Assembly: GCF_024519455.1 (NCBI RefSeq)
Contig: NZ_JALJRY010000004.1
Coordinates: 124,001-188,000 of the forward strand
Direction of reading: 5' to 3'
Length of the DNA stretch: 64,000 bases
Source of the DNA: Streptomyces sp. STR69
GTDB taxonomy: Bacteria; Actinomycetota; Actinomycetes; Streptomycetales; Streptomycetaceae
Shown here: piece by piece, positions 53,657 through 62,516 of the stretch
How positions within the stretch are numbered: the first letter of the stretch is position 1
Layout of the letters: each line of letters opens with the position of its first letter
Position numbers and translations under genes: made by a program
Notes under the pieces: generated by a model
The model's database searches: none
Told to the model about the DNA's origin: nothing
What the model saw: only the letters and a program-made list of their open reading frames with translations

Positions 53657-56600
53657 TCAGCGATGCCGGCCCGGTCCGGTCAGCACTCCGCTGAAGCCGG
53701 CCAGGACGGAGGGGTTGGCGGCGAGCCAGGCCCGTACCCGGTCCGCCCCGTGCCCGTCGGCCGGACCGGACCGGAAACAGGTGTCCAGGGTGTCGAGCAG
53801 GGCGCCGACCGCGCGGCGGGCCAGTGGCTCGCGCACCCGGTCGTGCGCCTTGGCGGCGCGGTCCCTCCACAGCCGTACCTCGTCGGCCGCCGTCGAGGCG
53901 GTGGGCGGGCCGAAGGCCGCGACGGCCACCATGCCGAGGGCGGCCATCGCTCTGCGGTCGAGCGGTGCCGTGGGGCTGTCCCAGACGCCGGCGAAGAACG
54001 TCCGGGCCTCCGGGAAGCGGTCCCCGTGGAAGGCGAGCGCTCCGCGCAGGACGGCCGCGGCGGCGCGCACATCGTCCGCGCCCACTTCGTCGGCGAGCCG
54101 CGCCACCTCCGTGAGCCGGTGCCCGGCCGTGCCGATCGCGCCCTCCCCGATGTCCAGGCACACGATCCGCAGCGCGGTGTAGGCGTAGAGGGCGCGTGCG
54201 CCGATGGAGCGCAGGACGAGGACCGCCTCGGTCCAGTGCTCGCGGGCCCGGTCGCGGAAGCCGCCGCTCTCGTCCGCGTCGCCGCAGAGCACGAGGGAGA
54301 ACGCCCTCGCGTAGTCGTCGCCCGCGGCGCGCGCCGCCGCGACGGCGGTCCGGCCGTGGGCACGGGCGCCGTCGATGTCCCCGCGCTGGAGGCAGTACGT
54401 CGTCCAGTTGGTCTGGAGGACAGCGCGGTCCCAGTGGAAGGCGGTGCCCGCGATCCCGTTCTCGGCCCGTACGAAGAGTTCCTCCACGTCGTCGTGGCGC
54501 CCGCTCAGCATGGCGTGGAACGGTTCGTGACAGGCTCCCAGGACGGCGAGGTCGGGGTTCTTCGCCCGTCGGCACGTCACCTGGTACTGGTCGATGAAGA
54601 GGCCGGCCTCGGCGTGCCGGCCGACGACGTGACTGAGCCAGACGAGCCAGGTGAGCGCGCGGAAGAGCGCCAACTCGTCCGCCTCGGTGGGCTCCACGAC
54701 GTCGTAGGCGCGCAGGCTGCGCCGGAGTCGGTCGATGCCCTCCTCCTCCCGGCCGGTGATGGTCCAGTAGTAGGCCCGTCCCGCTTCCAGGCCCAGCGCC
54801 TCGGCCGTTCTCGCCCGGGCCATCAGCAGGTCGGAGGCCGCCCTGACGTTGGCGGATTCCGCGGTGTGCCGGCTGATCCACTCCCCCTGGTCGCCGGGCG
54901 CGATTCCGCCGGCGCTGCCGTGCACGAAGCGCAGGGCCCACGCCATGAAGCGTTCCTCCGCCTCGGCCTCCCGCCCTTCGGCCCGAAGCCGGTCCAGCGC
55001 GTACTCGCGGACCGTCTCCAGCATCCGCAGCCTGCTGCCGTCGGGCGTTTGGACGGTGAACAGGAGGGATTTGTCGACCAGTTGGGCCAGCACGCGCAAG
55101 GTCTCGTGGCGGTCCGCCCCGGGGAGGGAGAGCGCCGTCTCCGCCGTGTCGAGGGAGCAGCCGCCTACGTACAGGGCGAGTTCGGTCAGCACCCGCTGCT
55201 CGGTGGTGTCCAGGAGGGCGTAGCTCCAGTCGAGGACGGCGCGCAGGGTGCGGTGCCGGGCGGGAGCGGTCCGCTTGCCCTTGGCCAGCAGGGTGAAGCG
55301 GTTGTCGAGGCGGCGTTCGATCTCGGGCACGGGCAGCAACCGCACGTGTGCGGCGGCGAGTTCGACCGCGAGCGGCAGGCCGTCGAGTCTGCGGCAGAGC
55401 GAACGGATGTCGTCCAGCACCGGCCCCTCCGCGCTGAAGGCCGGGTCGATCATGACGGCCCGGGTGCCGAACAGCTCGGCGGCCTCGCCGTCGGACATCG
55501 GCGCCAGCGGGAACAGTCGCTCGCCCGCGACGGCCAGCGGAGCCCTGCTGGTGGCCAGGACGGTCAGCGCGGGACACCGGCCGAGCAGGACCGCCACGAG
55601 CGGGGCAACCGTGTCGAGCAGGTGCTCGCAGTTGTCGAGCACGAGCACGGCCTGACGCTCCGTCAAGAATGAGGTGAGCCGGTGCACATAGTCGTGCGGC
55701 GGCTGGTCCGGCCGTACCGAGGCGTCCGAAAGGCCCAGGGCCGCGGCAATCGCCGGAAGGACATCCGTGCCGTCCGCCGCGGCCAGCTCGACCCACCACG
55801 CGGCGTCGTACGAGGACGTCATCGACGCGCAGGCCTCCAGCACCAGGCGCGTCTTGCCGACACCACCGGGCCCCACGACGGTCACCAGCCGCTCCCGCTC
55901 CAGGGCCGCACGCAATCCGTCGAGGTCCGCCCCGCGGCCGACGAACGGGCCGAGGGGATGGTCGGGCCCGCCCCGGCCGGGGGCCGGACGGGAGTCGACG
56001 GATGCCGGGACCAGACGTACGACGTTCCTGGCCGCCGTCCCGGGGGACCGGTCGCGGGCGAGCAACTCCTCGTACAGGGACCGCAGTTCCGGGGAGGGAT
56101 CGACGCCCAGCTCGGAGCGGAGCAGCCTGCGGCCCGCCTCGTACACGTCCAGGGCCTCCGCGTGGCGCCCGCAGCGGTGGAGGGCGAGCATCAGGCATGC
56201 CCGGGACCGTTCGCGCAGGGGTGCGCCGGAGACAAGTGCCGTGAGTTCGGAGACCAGTTCGGCGGCGCGGCCTAGTTCGAGACCGGCGGCAGCCGCGTCC
56301 TCCCGTGCGCCCAGGCGCAGTTCCTCAAGGCGCAGCCGCTCGGCGTCGAAGACCCGGCCCTTCAGATCGTCCAGGGCGCGGCCCCGCCACAGCTCAAGTC
56401 CCTTGCGCAGGACGCCTTCCGCGGTCCGGTACTCCCCCGCCGCCAGGTACTCGCGCCCCTCTCGGACCGCCGCCTCGAACCGGACCGTGTCGAGTTCGTC
56501 CTCCGGCGCCGGCACCAACTGGTATCCCCCGTAACGGGATTGAAGGCGCCGGTCCCCGCCGTGCGTCGCGAGGGCCGCGCGCAGCTTCGTCATCTGGACC

Positions 56601-56803
56601 TGGAGGGCGTTGACCGGGTCCTTCGCCCCGCGTTCCTCCCACAGTTCGTCGATGAGCGTGTCGCGGTGCACCACCGCTCCCCCGGCCAGCAGGAGCCGGC
56701 CGACGATCGCGCGGGAGACGGCACCCGGCAGAGCGACGGCACCGCTCGCGGCGGCGAGCTCCAGGCGGCCGAGGAGTCGGAAGTGGATGCCGTCATCGTT
56801 CAT
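53657..56803 (-). CDS. BTAD / NB-ARC / TPR transcriptional regulator (AfsR-like)
   Basis: ATG 56803 gives 1048 residues. Residues 1-95 form an OmpR-type winged helix (FRLLGRLELAAASGAVALPG), about 100-240 the BTAD domain, about 290-560 an NB-ARC ATPase with FVGRGADLDGL, GPGGVGKTRLV and LVLDNCEHLL, and about 600-1048 TPR-like helical repeats. Large SARP/AfsR regulators activate secondary-metabolite or stress genes. It is divergent from the hxlR gene, and its C-terminal half is closely similar to the partial gene at 62517-64000. Confidence 0.92.
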   Translation of the reverse strand: MNDDGIHFRLLGRLELAAASGAVALPGAVSRAIVGRLLLAGGAVVHRDTLIDELWEERGAKDPVNALQVQMTKLRAALATHGGDRRLQSRYGGYQLVPAPEDELDTVRFEAAVREGREYLAAGEYRTAEGVLRKGLELWRGRALDDLKGRVFDAERLRLEELRLGAREDAAAAGLELGRAAELVSELTALVSGAPLRERSRACLMLALHRCGRHAEALDVYEAGRRLLRSELGVDPSPELRSLYEELLARDRSPGTAARNVVRLVPASVDSRPAPGRGGPDHPLGPFVGRGADLDGLRAALERERLVTVVGPGGVGKTRLVLEACASMTSSYDAAWWVELAAADGTDVLPAIAAALGLSDASVRPDQPPHDYVHRLTSFLTERQAVLVLDNCEHLLDTVAPLVAVLLGRCPALTVLATSRAPLAVAGERLFPLAPMSDGEAAELFGTRAVMIDPAFSAEGPVLDDIRSLCRRLDGLPLAVELAAAHVRLLPVPEIERRLDNRFTLLAKGKRTAPARHRTLRAVLDWSYALLDTTEQRVLTELALYVGGCSLDTAETALSLPGADRHETLRVLAQLVDKSLLFTVQTPDGSRLRMLETVREYALDRLRAEGREAEAEERFMAWALRFVHGSAGGIAPGDQGEWISRHTAESANVRAASDLLMARARTAEALGLEAGRAYYWTITGREEEGIDRLRRSLRAYDVVEPTEADELALFRALTWLVWLSHVVGRHAEAGLFIDQYQVTCRRAKNPDLAVLGACHEPFHAMLSGRHDDVEELFVRAENGIAGTAFHWDRAVLQTNWTTYCLQRGDIDGARAHGRTAVAAARAAGDDYARAFSLVLCGDADESGGFRDRAREHWTEAVLVLRSIGARALYAYTALRIVCLDIGEGAIGTAGHRLTEVARLADEVGADDVRAAAAVLRGALAFHGDRFPEARTFFAGVWDSPTAPLDRRAMAALGMVAVAAFGPPTASTAADEVRLWRDRAAKAHDRVREPLARRAVGALLDTLDTCFRSGPADGHGADRVRAWLAANPSVLAGFSGVLTGPGRHR

Positions 56804-56867
56804 GTCTCGACCTTCGTGCACGTCGGCCACCGTACGGAAGCGGTGGCGGTTACCCGCAAGGGTTGCT

Positions 56868-56884
56868 GGTACCCGTTGGGTACC
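56868..56884. promoter_or_regulatory. palindrome GGTACCC-GTT-GGGTACC, candidate HxlR operator 1
   Basis: Perfect 7-bp arms (8 with the flanking T/A) lie 8 nt upstream of the hxlR start, in the gap shared with the divergent AfsR-like gene. A weaker GTTACCC...GGGTTGC copy sits next to it at 56849-56865. The geometry matches the site ahead of the oxidoreductase gene (57268-57284). Confidence 0.65.
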
Positions 56885-56892
56885 ATCGCTGA

Positions 56893-57255
56893 ATGACGAA
56901 GACTTCGAGCCTCTGCGACGACCCCAAGAGCGTCTACTTGGCCGCCTGCCCCTGCCGCGACATGCTGGATCTGCTGGCCAACAAGTGGAGCGCCCTCGCC
57001 CTGGGCGCCCTGGAGCCGGGCCCGCAACGCTTCGGCGCACTGCGCGCCCGGCTCCAGGGTGTGAGCCCCAAGGTTCTCACCCAGACACTGCGCCGTCTGG
57101 AGGACTACGGCCTGGTCGACCGCCGGATCTACGCCGAGGTGCCGCCCCGTGTCGAGTACAGCCTGACCCCGCTCGGCCTGGACGCCTGCGCGCCGCTCGC
57201 CCACCTGCGAACCTGGGTGGAGCAGAACATCGACCGTTTCCCCGACGCCGCCTGA
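56893..57255 (+). CDS. HxlR family transcriptional regulator
   Basis: The 120-residue protein is a typical HxlR winged helix: CRDMLDLLANKWSALALGAL, FGALRARLQGVSPKVLTQTLRRLEDYGLVDRRIYAEVPPRVEYSLTPLG. A Cys (CPC) near the N-terminus is a candidate redox sensor, as in YodB/QorR. It is followed by a quinone-oxidoreductase-like gene, the usual target of such regulators. Confidence 0.93.
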   Translation: MTKTSSLCDDPKSVYLAACPCRDMLDLLANKWSALALGALEPGPQRFGALRARLQGVSPKVLTQTLRRLEDYGLVDRRIYAEVPPRVEYSLTPLGLDACAPLAHLRTWVEQNIDRFPDAA

Positions 57256-57267
57256 TCCGACCTGGAC

Positions 57268-57284
57268 ACTTCCCGATGGGAAGT
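57268..57284. promoter_or_regulatory. palindrome ACTTCCC-GAT-GGGAAGT, candidate HxlR operator 2
   Basis: Seven-base arms with a 3-nt spacer lie between hxlR and the oxidoreductase gene. The shared feature with operator 1 is CCC-N3-GGG flanked by symmetric A/T pairs. A third partial copy (CTCCCGATGG) occurs at 57307-57316, about 60 nt upstream of the oxidoreductase start. Confidence 0.6.
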
Positions 57285-57375
57285 AGGCTCCCTTGAAGGT
57301 TACTACCTCCCGATGGATACCGTTCGGAGCGTGGCCGCGGCCCTTCACCGGCCACCGCACGAACCGAGGAGATCC

Positions 57376-58407
57376 ATGATGAGCGTGACCCCGAAGACGA
57401 TGCCCGCAGTCGGCTACCTCAAGAGCCTGCCGGTCGACGACGACGAAAGCCTGCTGGACCTCGAACTGCCCGTCCCGGAGCCAGGTCCGCACGATCTGCT
57501 GGTCCAGGTCGAGGCGATCGCGGTCAACCCGGTGGACTACAAGGTCCGGCAGGGCAACGACCCGGGCGGCGAGCCCAAGGTGCTGGGCTGGGACGCCGCC
57601 GGCACGGTCGTCGCGGTCGGTGACAAGGTGGAGCTGTTCGCGGTCGGCGACGAGGTCTTCTACGCCGGCGCGATCGACCGGCCGGGCACGAACTCCCGCT
57701 TCCACGCCGTCGACGAGCGCATCGTCGGCCGCAGGCCCACCACGCTCTCCTTCGCCGAGGCGGCGGCACTGCCGCTGACCGCGATCACCGCCTGGGAGGG
57801 CCTGTTCGAACACCTGGGCCTGCGCCAGAGTCCGGAACAGACCGGCACACTGCTGGTGACCGCGGCGGCCGGCGGGGTCGGGGCCGTGGTGACCCAGCTG
57901 GCCCGGGCCCTCACCGGCCTGACCGTGATCGGTACCGCCTCCCGCCCGGAGACCGTGGAGTTCGCCCGCAGTATGGGCGTGACCCATGTGGTCGACCACC
58001 ATCAGCCCCTGCCCGCACAGGTGGCCGAGGTCGCGCCCGGCGGGGTGGAGTACATCTTCGGCACGGCCGGTACGGACCGGAACCTCGCCGCGTACGCCGA
58101 GATCCTCAAGCCGTTCGGTGGGCTGCTCGCCATCGACGACTTCGGTGCCGTGGAGATCGGTCTGCTGAAGTCGAAGAGCATCTCCTTCCACTGGGAGTTC
58201 ATGTTCACCCGCTCCCTGTACCGGACCCCGGACCAGGCGGTGCAGCACCACATCCTCGGCGAGATCGCCCGGCTGGTGGACGCGGGCAGCCTGCGGACCA
58301 CGGCCACCCGGGACCTCGGCACGATCAACGCCGCACATCTGCGCGAGGCGCACCGCATCCTGGAATCCGGCGCCGCCATCGGCAAGGTGACGCTCACCGG
58401 ATTCTGA
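57376..58407 (+). CDS. zinc-type/quinone-oxidoreductase-like MDR dehydrogenase
   Basis: The 343-residue protein lacks the catalytic zinc cysteines but has the MDR NADPH motif LLVTAAAGGVGAVVTQLARAL and the substrate-side FYAGAIDRPGTNSRFHAVDERIVGRRP of the ZADH/quinone reductase group. GAGGAG precedes ATG 57376; a second ATG follows directly. It probably reduces quinones or other electrophiles with NADPH, consistent with control by a redox-responsive HxlR protein. Confidence 0.92.
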   Translation: MMSVTPKTMPAVGYLKSLPVDDDESLLDLELPVPEPGPHDLLVQVEAIAVNPVDYKVRQGNDPGGEPKVLGWDAAGTVVAVGDKVELFAVGDEVFYAGAIDRPGTNSRFHAVDERIVGRRPTTLSFAEAAALPLTAITAWEGLFEHLGLRQSPEQTGTLLVTAAAGGVGAVVTQLARALTGLTVIGTASRPETVEFARSMGVTHVVDHHQPLPAQVAEVAPGGVEYIFGTAGTDRNLAAYAEILKPFGGLLAIDDFGAVEIGLLKSKSISFHWEFMFTRSLYRTPDQAVQHHILGEIARLVDAGSLRTTATRDLGTINAAHLREAHRILESGAAIGKVTLTGF

Positions 58408-58414
58408 TCCGGGT

Positions 58415-58442
58415 GTGAACCTCCTCCTTCCCCGTCCCGTTT
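58415..58442 (+). promoter_or_regulatory. ECF-type promoter-like motif upstream of the small protein gene
   Basis: GTGAACC followed 17 nt after GTGAAC by CGTTT. Two similar arrangements precede the catalase-family and FAD oxidase genes on the other strand. Confidence 0.4.
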
Positions 58443-58493
58443 ACCAAGCGGACGGGGAAAAGGCTTTCTCGTAACCACGGAAAGGTGACGAGC

Positions 58494-58721
58494 ATGCGGG
58501 TCATGAGGTTCACGCCGGAGCAGCGCATCGATCACCTGCTCCGCTGGGCGGCGGAATGGAACGGGACGCGACGGGGACGAAGTATGTGGGCCTACTCGCT
58601 CAGCCTCGGGGGCTCCCATGCCCTGCTGAACGACTGGGTCAACAACGAGCGGCTCATGGATCTCCTCACCTCCGAGGAGAGGAGATCGGTACATGAGGCA
58701 CGCGAGCGGGCGAGACAATAG
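58494..58721 (+). CDS. small protein of unknown function
   Basis: This frame encodes 75 residues (MRVMRFTPEQRIDHLLRWAA...), mostly helical and charged with a central aromatic patch (WAAEWNGT, MWAYSLSLGG). ATG 58494 has GGAAAGG upstream; GTG 58485 is an alternative. A strong bidirectional terminator follows the stop. I do not recognise the family. Codon use is like its neighbours, so it is likely real. Confidence 0.65.
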   Translation: MRVMRFTPEQRIDHLLRWAAEWNGTRRGRSMWAYSLSLGGSHALLNDWVNNERLMDLLTSEERRSVHEARERARQ

Positions 58722-58737
58722 CCTTCCCCAGTATTCC

Positions 58738-58781
58738 GAAGAGCGACGGGCACCGGATGTCTCCGGTGCCCGTCGCTCTTC
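58738..58781. terminator. bidirectional terminator, perfect 20-bp stem
   Basis: The two 20-bp arms (first GAAGAGCGACGGGCACCGGA) are perfect reverse complements with a 4-nt loop. It lies between the convergent small-protein and catalase-family genes and serves both. Confidence 0.85.
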
Positions 58782-58790
58782 CCGTCCTGT

Positions 58791-59723
58791 TCAGCGATTC
58801 CCGCTGCGCCTGCGGTACGACTCGGCGTACGCCCGGGCGCGAAAGGTGAGCACCGGGTCGTCGGAGAGTTCTATTCCGGCGGTGACCCGGGTGGGGTCGA
58901 ACCGCTGCGCGGCCCAGTAGTCCTGGTCGTCGACCGGCGCGGTGATTTCCAGGCGTCCGGCGGTGATCTCCTTGCGCCGCTCCGGCCAGGCGACGGCGGG
59001 GTCGTGCGTCGGATCGTCCTCCTCGGCCGGCTGGACCTGGAGGGTGAACGCCAACGGGCCCTGCCGCAGGCGCTGGTGGAGTTCCTCGGTCAGGTACTGG
59101 TCCTGGCGGCCGGCCGCCTCCTCTGCGGACAGTTCCGCGCGGCCGGCCTCCGGCTCCCAGCGGTACCGCACCGGCTGCCTGTTGCCCGCCGCGTCGGTCC
59201 AGACGAACGCGTGGATCGCCCAGTAGGCGGCGGTGCCGTAGCCGACCGGCACCGGTGGGCGCTGGGTGACGGCCTCGGCCAGGTGCGGATGGGCGGCGAC
59301 GTGGGCCTGCACCCTGCTCATGTCTGGTTCCCCGGTGGCGGGGTCCGGCCGCAGCGCCTCGGTCAGTTCGAGGAACTGTCCCGGGGTGGAGGCGACGAAC
59401 AGCGGCACCGTCATCGCGACGAGATCGGTGTCGCCGCCGTTCGGCAGCTGGAACCGGACCGCCATCCCGCGGGCCACCGGCGCGGTGTCGCGTGAGCGCG
59501 GATTCCCCTCCGAGTTGGAGAACCGCACGATCACGGGGGTCGGCCGGTCCTGGAGGTGGGCCGCCGTGGTGAGGCCCGCCGCGTCGCCGGTCGGGGTGAA
59601 GGTCGCCTTGCAGCAGACGCCCCGCGCGCCGGAGCGCCGGTGTCCCGGATACAGCCCGTGCATGCGTTCCATGCTGTCGACGACCTGCTCGGCGGTGGGC
59701 AGATCTGCGGGGATGCTCGACAT
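58791..59723 (-). CDS. catalase-family peroxidase (SrpA-like small haem protein)
   Basis: GGAGGAA precedes ATG 59723; the 310-residue product is shorter than typical catalases (about 480). FTPTGDAAGLTTAAHLQDRPTPVIVRFSNSEGNP and ARGMAVRF are family hallmarks. The usual haem tyrosine region near the C-terminus is not obvious in ERRKEITAGRLEITAPVDD. Short catalase-related proteins often act as peroxidases. It lies downstream of the ECF sigma factor and is likely its target. Confidence 0.85.
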   Translation of the reverse strand: MSSIPADLPTAEQVVDSMERMHGLYPGHRRSGARGVCCKATFTPTGDAAGLTTAAHLQDRPTPVIVRFSNSEGNPRSRDTAPVARGMAVRFQLPNGGDTDLVAMTVPLFVASTPGQFLELTEALRPDPATGEPDMSRVQAHVAAHPHLAEAVTQRPPVPVGYGTAAYWAIHAFVWTDAAGNRQPVRYRWEPEAGRAELSAEEAAGRQDQYLTEELHQRLRQGPLAFTLQVQPAEEDDPTHDPAVAWPERRKEITAGRLEITAPVDDQDYWAAQRFDPTRVTAGIELSDDPVLTFRARAYAESYRRRSGNR

Positions 59724-59849
59724 GTCGTTCCTCCACGACGGAAGTGAGATACCGCCAACGCGGTGCCGGAGCGCCGCCGGGGACCGGACGGGACGGCGGG
59801 CCCCGAGGCGTGGGACGAGCCGCTCGCCGAGGCCCGCCACGTTCCGGTA

Positions 59850-59877
59850 CACGAGGAGGGCCGTGGAAACGGTTCAC
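59850..59877 (-). promoter_or_regulatory. ECF-type promoter-like motif upstream of the catalase-family gene
   Basis: On the minus strand GTGAACC is followed, 18 nt after GTGAAC, by CGTGT, about 127 nt upstream of the start. It resembles motifs at 58415 (+) and 62451 (-). Confidence 0.4.
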
Positions 59878-59904
59878 GCACCCGAGACACACTCCCGGCA
59901 CCGT

Positions 59905-60480
59905 CTACGGGGTGTAGCCCCGCTCCGCCAGCGCGGCCCGAAGTGCCTTGAGGGCCAGGTGAGTTCGGGACTTGACCGTGCCCGGCGGGATGCCCAGCAT
60001 GCTCGCCGTGCGGGCCACCGACTGGTCCAGGAACTCGACGTGGACGAGGATCTCGCGATGCTGCAGCGTCAGGTCCGCCAGCGCCTCGCGCACGATCTTC
60101 CTGGTGAGCGCCGGGTCCACGTGTTCCGGACCCGGCAGCTCCTGCAGCGCGCTGTCGACCGTCTCCGGAGGGCGGGCCTGCCGGGCGCGGTAGCCGTCGA
60201 TGACGAGGTTGCGGACCACGGTGACGAGCCACGGCCGGATGCCCTCGGCCCCCGGGTCCAGGATCTCGGCGTGCTGCCAGGCGCGCAGGACCGCCTCCTG
60301 GACCAGGTCCTGGGCCTGGTAACCGTCGCCCCGGAGCAGTCCGGTGGCCACTCTCAACAGATAAGCGCCGTGCTTGTCGTAGACGGCCCGGATGAACGCC
60401 TCGTCCCGCGCCCGGTCACGCGTCCCGTCGTCCTGGCAGCCCGGCCGGATGTCCCGGATCGCTGTGCTGTGTTGCCTCAT
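59905..60480 (-). CDS. ECF-type RNA polymerase sigma factor
   Basis: The 191-residue sigma factor has region 2 (YLLRVATGLLRGDGYQAQDLVQEAVLRAWQH, then RPWLVTVVRNLVIDGYRARQARP) and region 4 (LTLQHREILVHVEFLDQSVARTASMLGIPPGTVKSRTHLALKALR). ATG 60480 is preferred over an in-frame GTG two codons earlier. The anti-sigma gene lies 177 nt upstream on the same strand. Neighbouring catalase and FAD oxidase genes suggest an oxidative or cell-envelope stress response. Confidence 0.93.
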   Translation of the reverse strand: MRQHSTAIRDIRPGCQDDGTRDRARDEAFIRAVYDKHGAYLLRVATGLLRGDGYQAQDLVQEAVLRAWQHAEILDPGAEGIRPWLVTVVRNLVIDGYRARQARPPETVDSALQELPGPEHVDPALTRKIVREALADLTLQHREILVHVEFLDQSVARTASMLGIPPGTVKSRTHLALKALRAALAERGYTP

Positions 60481-60657
60481 TGCCACGTTCCCCCAGTGCG
60501 CCGTGGGTCCTGTGCGGCGCACCAATTCGTTGAAAGCTGAACGGGGAAACCTTGGGAGGGGCCTCTTGCCGGCCGCTTGATGTCCGCTGTCCTCGCCCGC
60601 GCCGCCGAGGACAGTCGCGGGAAAGGAAAAGGACAGCGGGCACGCGCGCGTGCCGGG

Positions 60658-60924
60658 TCACTGCTGACGGGGTACGGGCGGCCCCTTGGCCAGGGCGGCC
60701 CGGACCGCCGCCTCCCGCAGTTCGAACAGTCGGCCCGACCAGTCGCCCAACAGCTCCTCGTCGGGCAGCAGTCGGACGGCGGCGAGCGCGGTGCGGATCT
60801 CGTCCACCTCACCCGCGCAGCCCGGGCACGCCCGCACATGGCGGCCGACACGTGCGGTTTCCCCGGGATCGAGGGCCGCCATGGCATAGGCGGCCAGTTC
60901 GGTTGTCTCCTGCTCGCATCTCAC
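60658..60924 (-). CDS. zinc-binding anti-sigma factor (ZAS/zf-HC2)
   Basis: The 88-residue protein has the H-x3-C-x2-C motif VGRHVRACPGCAGEVDEIRTAL and a preceding EQETTELAAYAMAALDPGE helix. This is the ZAS fold of RsrA/RslA-like anti-sigma factors. No membrane segment is present, so it senses a cytosolic signal, probably redox. The start is GTG 60924. The gene order anti-sigma then sigma is less common than the reverse. Confidence 0.85.
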   Translation of the reverse strand: MRCEQETTELAAYAMAALDPGETARVGRHVRACPGCAGEVDEIRTALAAVRLLPDEELLGDWSGRLFELREAAVRAALAKGPPVPRQQ

Positions 60925-60968
60925 CGCGGTCTCCAGCCTGCCGACGCCGTCCGTCCCTCGGTCCCCGT

Positions 60969-62363
60969 CTATTCCGGGGTGATGGTGTGGTTGTTGACCC
61001 GGAAGAGGTTCCGCGGGTCGTACCGCCGCTTCAGGCGGCGCAGCCGGGCCAGGTCGGCGGCGGTGAACACATTCTCCGCCCGGTCGTCACGACCGGCGAA
61101 GTTCGTGTACGTGAGACCCGTGGACCACGGGCGCAGCCGCTCGACCATCCCGCCCAGCATCGCCGTACCGGCCTCGACTACCTCCGGCGGACCCACCGTC
61201 GCTCCCCACACGTTGAACACCGCGTCCCGCGCGGCGACGGGAGCAGCCACGGCCGGCCGGACCGCCAGCGCCCCGCCGAGATGCCTCAACTCCAGCACCG
61301 TGACAAGACCCCCGGCGGCCACCTGGGCACTCTCCACCAGGGAGTCGACGGCGGCGGACGGCAACTCGGCCAGCAGGACGCCCTGTTCCTCGTACGGGAA
61401 GGGTTCCGCCGGATCGGTGTGCACGAGGGCGTACGCGCCGTAGGGGTGCCGGGCGATCGTGTCGAACATCCCCGCACCGATGGCCCGGAACGGGGCGATG
61501 AGCTTCTCGGCGTCCTCGTCGGTGCCGAGATGGGTCACCCGGACGTGGGCGAGGAACCGGCCGCGCAGCGGTTCGGGCACCTGCGGGACCGGCGGGAAGT
61601 TCAGCAGCGCCACCGAGCAGGTGAAGGCGTCGGGAGCGTCGCGGACCACCTCGGGGAAGGCGCGGAGCACGGCCTCGACGTCCTCGGCGGGGAAGTAGAT
61701 GCCGCCGCCGTAGAAGGAGGTCACCGGGAAGAGGCCGATCTCCAGTGCGGTCACCACACCGAAGTTGCTGCGTCCGCCGCGCAGACCCCAGAAGAGGTCC
61801 GGTTCGGCCTCCGGCGACACCCGGCGCAGTACGCCGTCCGGCGTGACCACCTCGATCGCCACGACATGGTCGGCGGCCCAGCCGTAGGACCGGCCCAGGA
61901 ACGGGCTGAGTCCGCCGCCGAGGGTGAAGCCGACGACCCCGACGTCCGGGCTGGACCCGTTCAGCGGTGCGAGCCCTTCCTCCTGAGCCGGTCCTACGAC
62001 GTCCGACCAGCGCGCGCCCGCGCCCACCCGGGCCACTCCACGCTCGATATCGATGTCGACCGCGCGCATCGCACCCGTCGTGACGAGCAGGAAGCCTTCC
62101 TCGGCCGGGAACGGCTGGTGTCCGGTGGCCATGACCCCGACGGGCAGGTCGTGCGCGCCGGCGAAGGCGACCGCGGTCTCCACATCGGCAGCGCTGCCGG
62201 CCGCGACGACCAGAGCGGGCCGCTGCCGCGACCGCAGGTTGAACCCCGCGACCGCCTCCTCGTAGCCCGCGTCGCCCGGGACGAACACCGATCCCCCGAT
62301 CCGGTCGGCCAGTTCGGTGACGGCTTCTGCGCCGACAACGGTCCGGCCCTGGTACTCGGTCAT
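60969..62363 (-). CDS. FAD-binding (BBE-type) oxidoreductase
   Basis: The 464-residue protein has the PCMH-type FAD domain (ALVVAAGSAADVETAVAFAGAHDLPVGVMATGHQPF), the diphosphate loop VVGFTLGGGLSPFLGRSYG and the BBE C-terminal motif YDPRNLFRVNNHT. The His in ATGHQ is a candidate 8-alpha-histidyl FAD linkage; no cysteine is seen for a second covalent bond. Members oxidise sugars, alcohols or specialised metabolites and release H2O2, which would fit the nearby peroxidase. Anti-sigma follows 44 nt downstream. Confidence 0.9.
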   Translation of the reverse strand: MTEYQGRTVVGAEAVTELADRIGGSVFVPGDAGYEEAVAGFNLRSRQRPALVVAAGSAADVETAVAFAGAHDLPVGVMATGHQPFPAEEGFLLVTTGAMRAVDIDIERGVARVGAGARWSDVVGPAQEEGLAPLNGSSPDVGVVGFTLGGGLSPFLGRSYGWAADHVVAIEVVTPDGVLRRVSPEAEPDLFWGLRGGRSNFGVVTALEIGLFPVTSFYGGGIYFPAEDVEAVLRAFPEVVRDAPDAFTCSVALLNFPPVPQVPEPLRGRFLAHVRVTHLGTDEDAEKLIAPFRAIGAGMFDTIARHPYGAYALVHTDPAEPFPYEEQGVLLAELPSAAVDSLVESAQVAAGGLVTVLELRHLGGALAVRPAVAAPVAARDAVFNVWGATVGPPEVVEAGTAMLGGMVERLRPWSTGLTYTNFAGRDDRAENVFTAADLARLRRLKRRYDPRNLFRVNNHTITPE

Positions 62364-62450
62364 GCTGCTGTGCCTTTCGTCGGAGCGTCGGCCACCCGGA
62401 AAGCAGGCGGAAACGGCTCCCCGACGCGACCGGATGCCGTCCGATGGCTG

Positions 62451-62478
62451 CTACGGCGCACACTCCGAAGAGGTTCAC
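62451..62478 (-). promoter_or_regulatory. ECF-type promoter-like motif upstream of the FAD oxidase gene
   Basis: On the minus strand GTGAACC is followed, 17 nt after GTGAAC, by CGTAG, about 88 nt upstream of the start. It lies in the 153-nt gap after the second AfsR-like gene. Confidence 0.4.
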
Positions 62479-62516
62479 GGCGTGCGCGTGCCTGCGTGAC
62501 GAAAGTTCGAAGGCGG

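Noticed and set aside
53486..55672. Open frame of over 700 codons on the + strand
   Set aside because: Antisense to the AfsR-like regulator gene, which has clear domains; composition is that of a GC-driven shadow.
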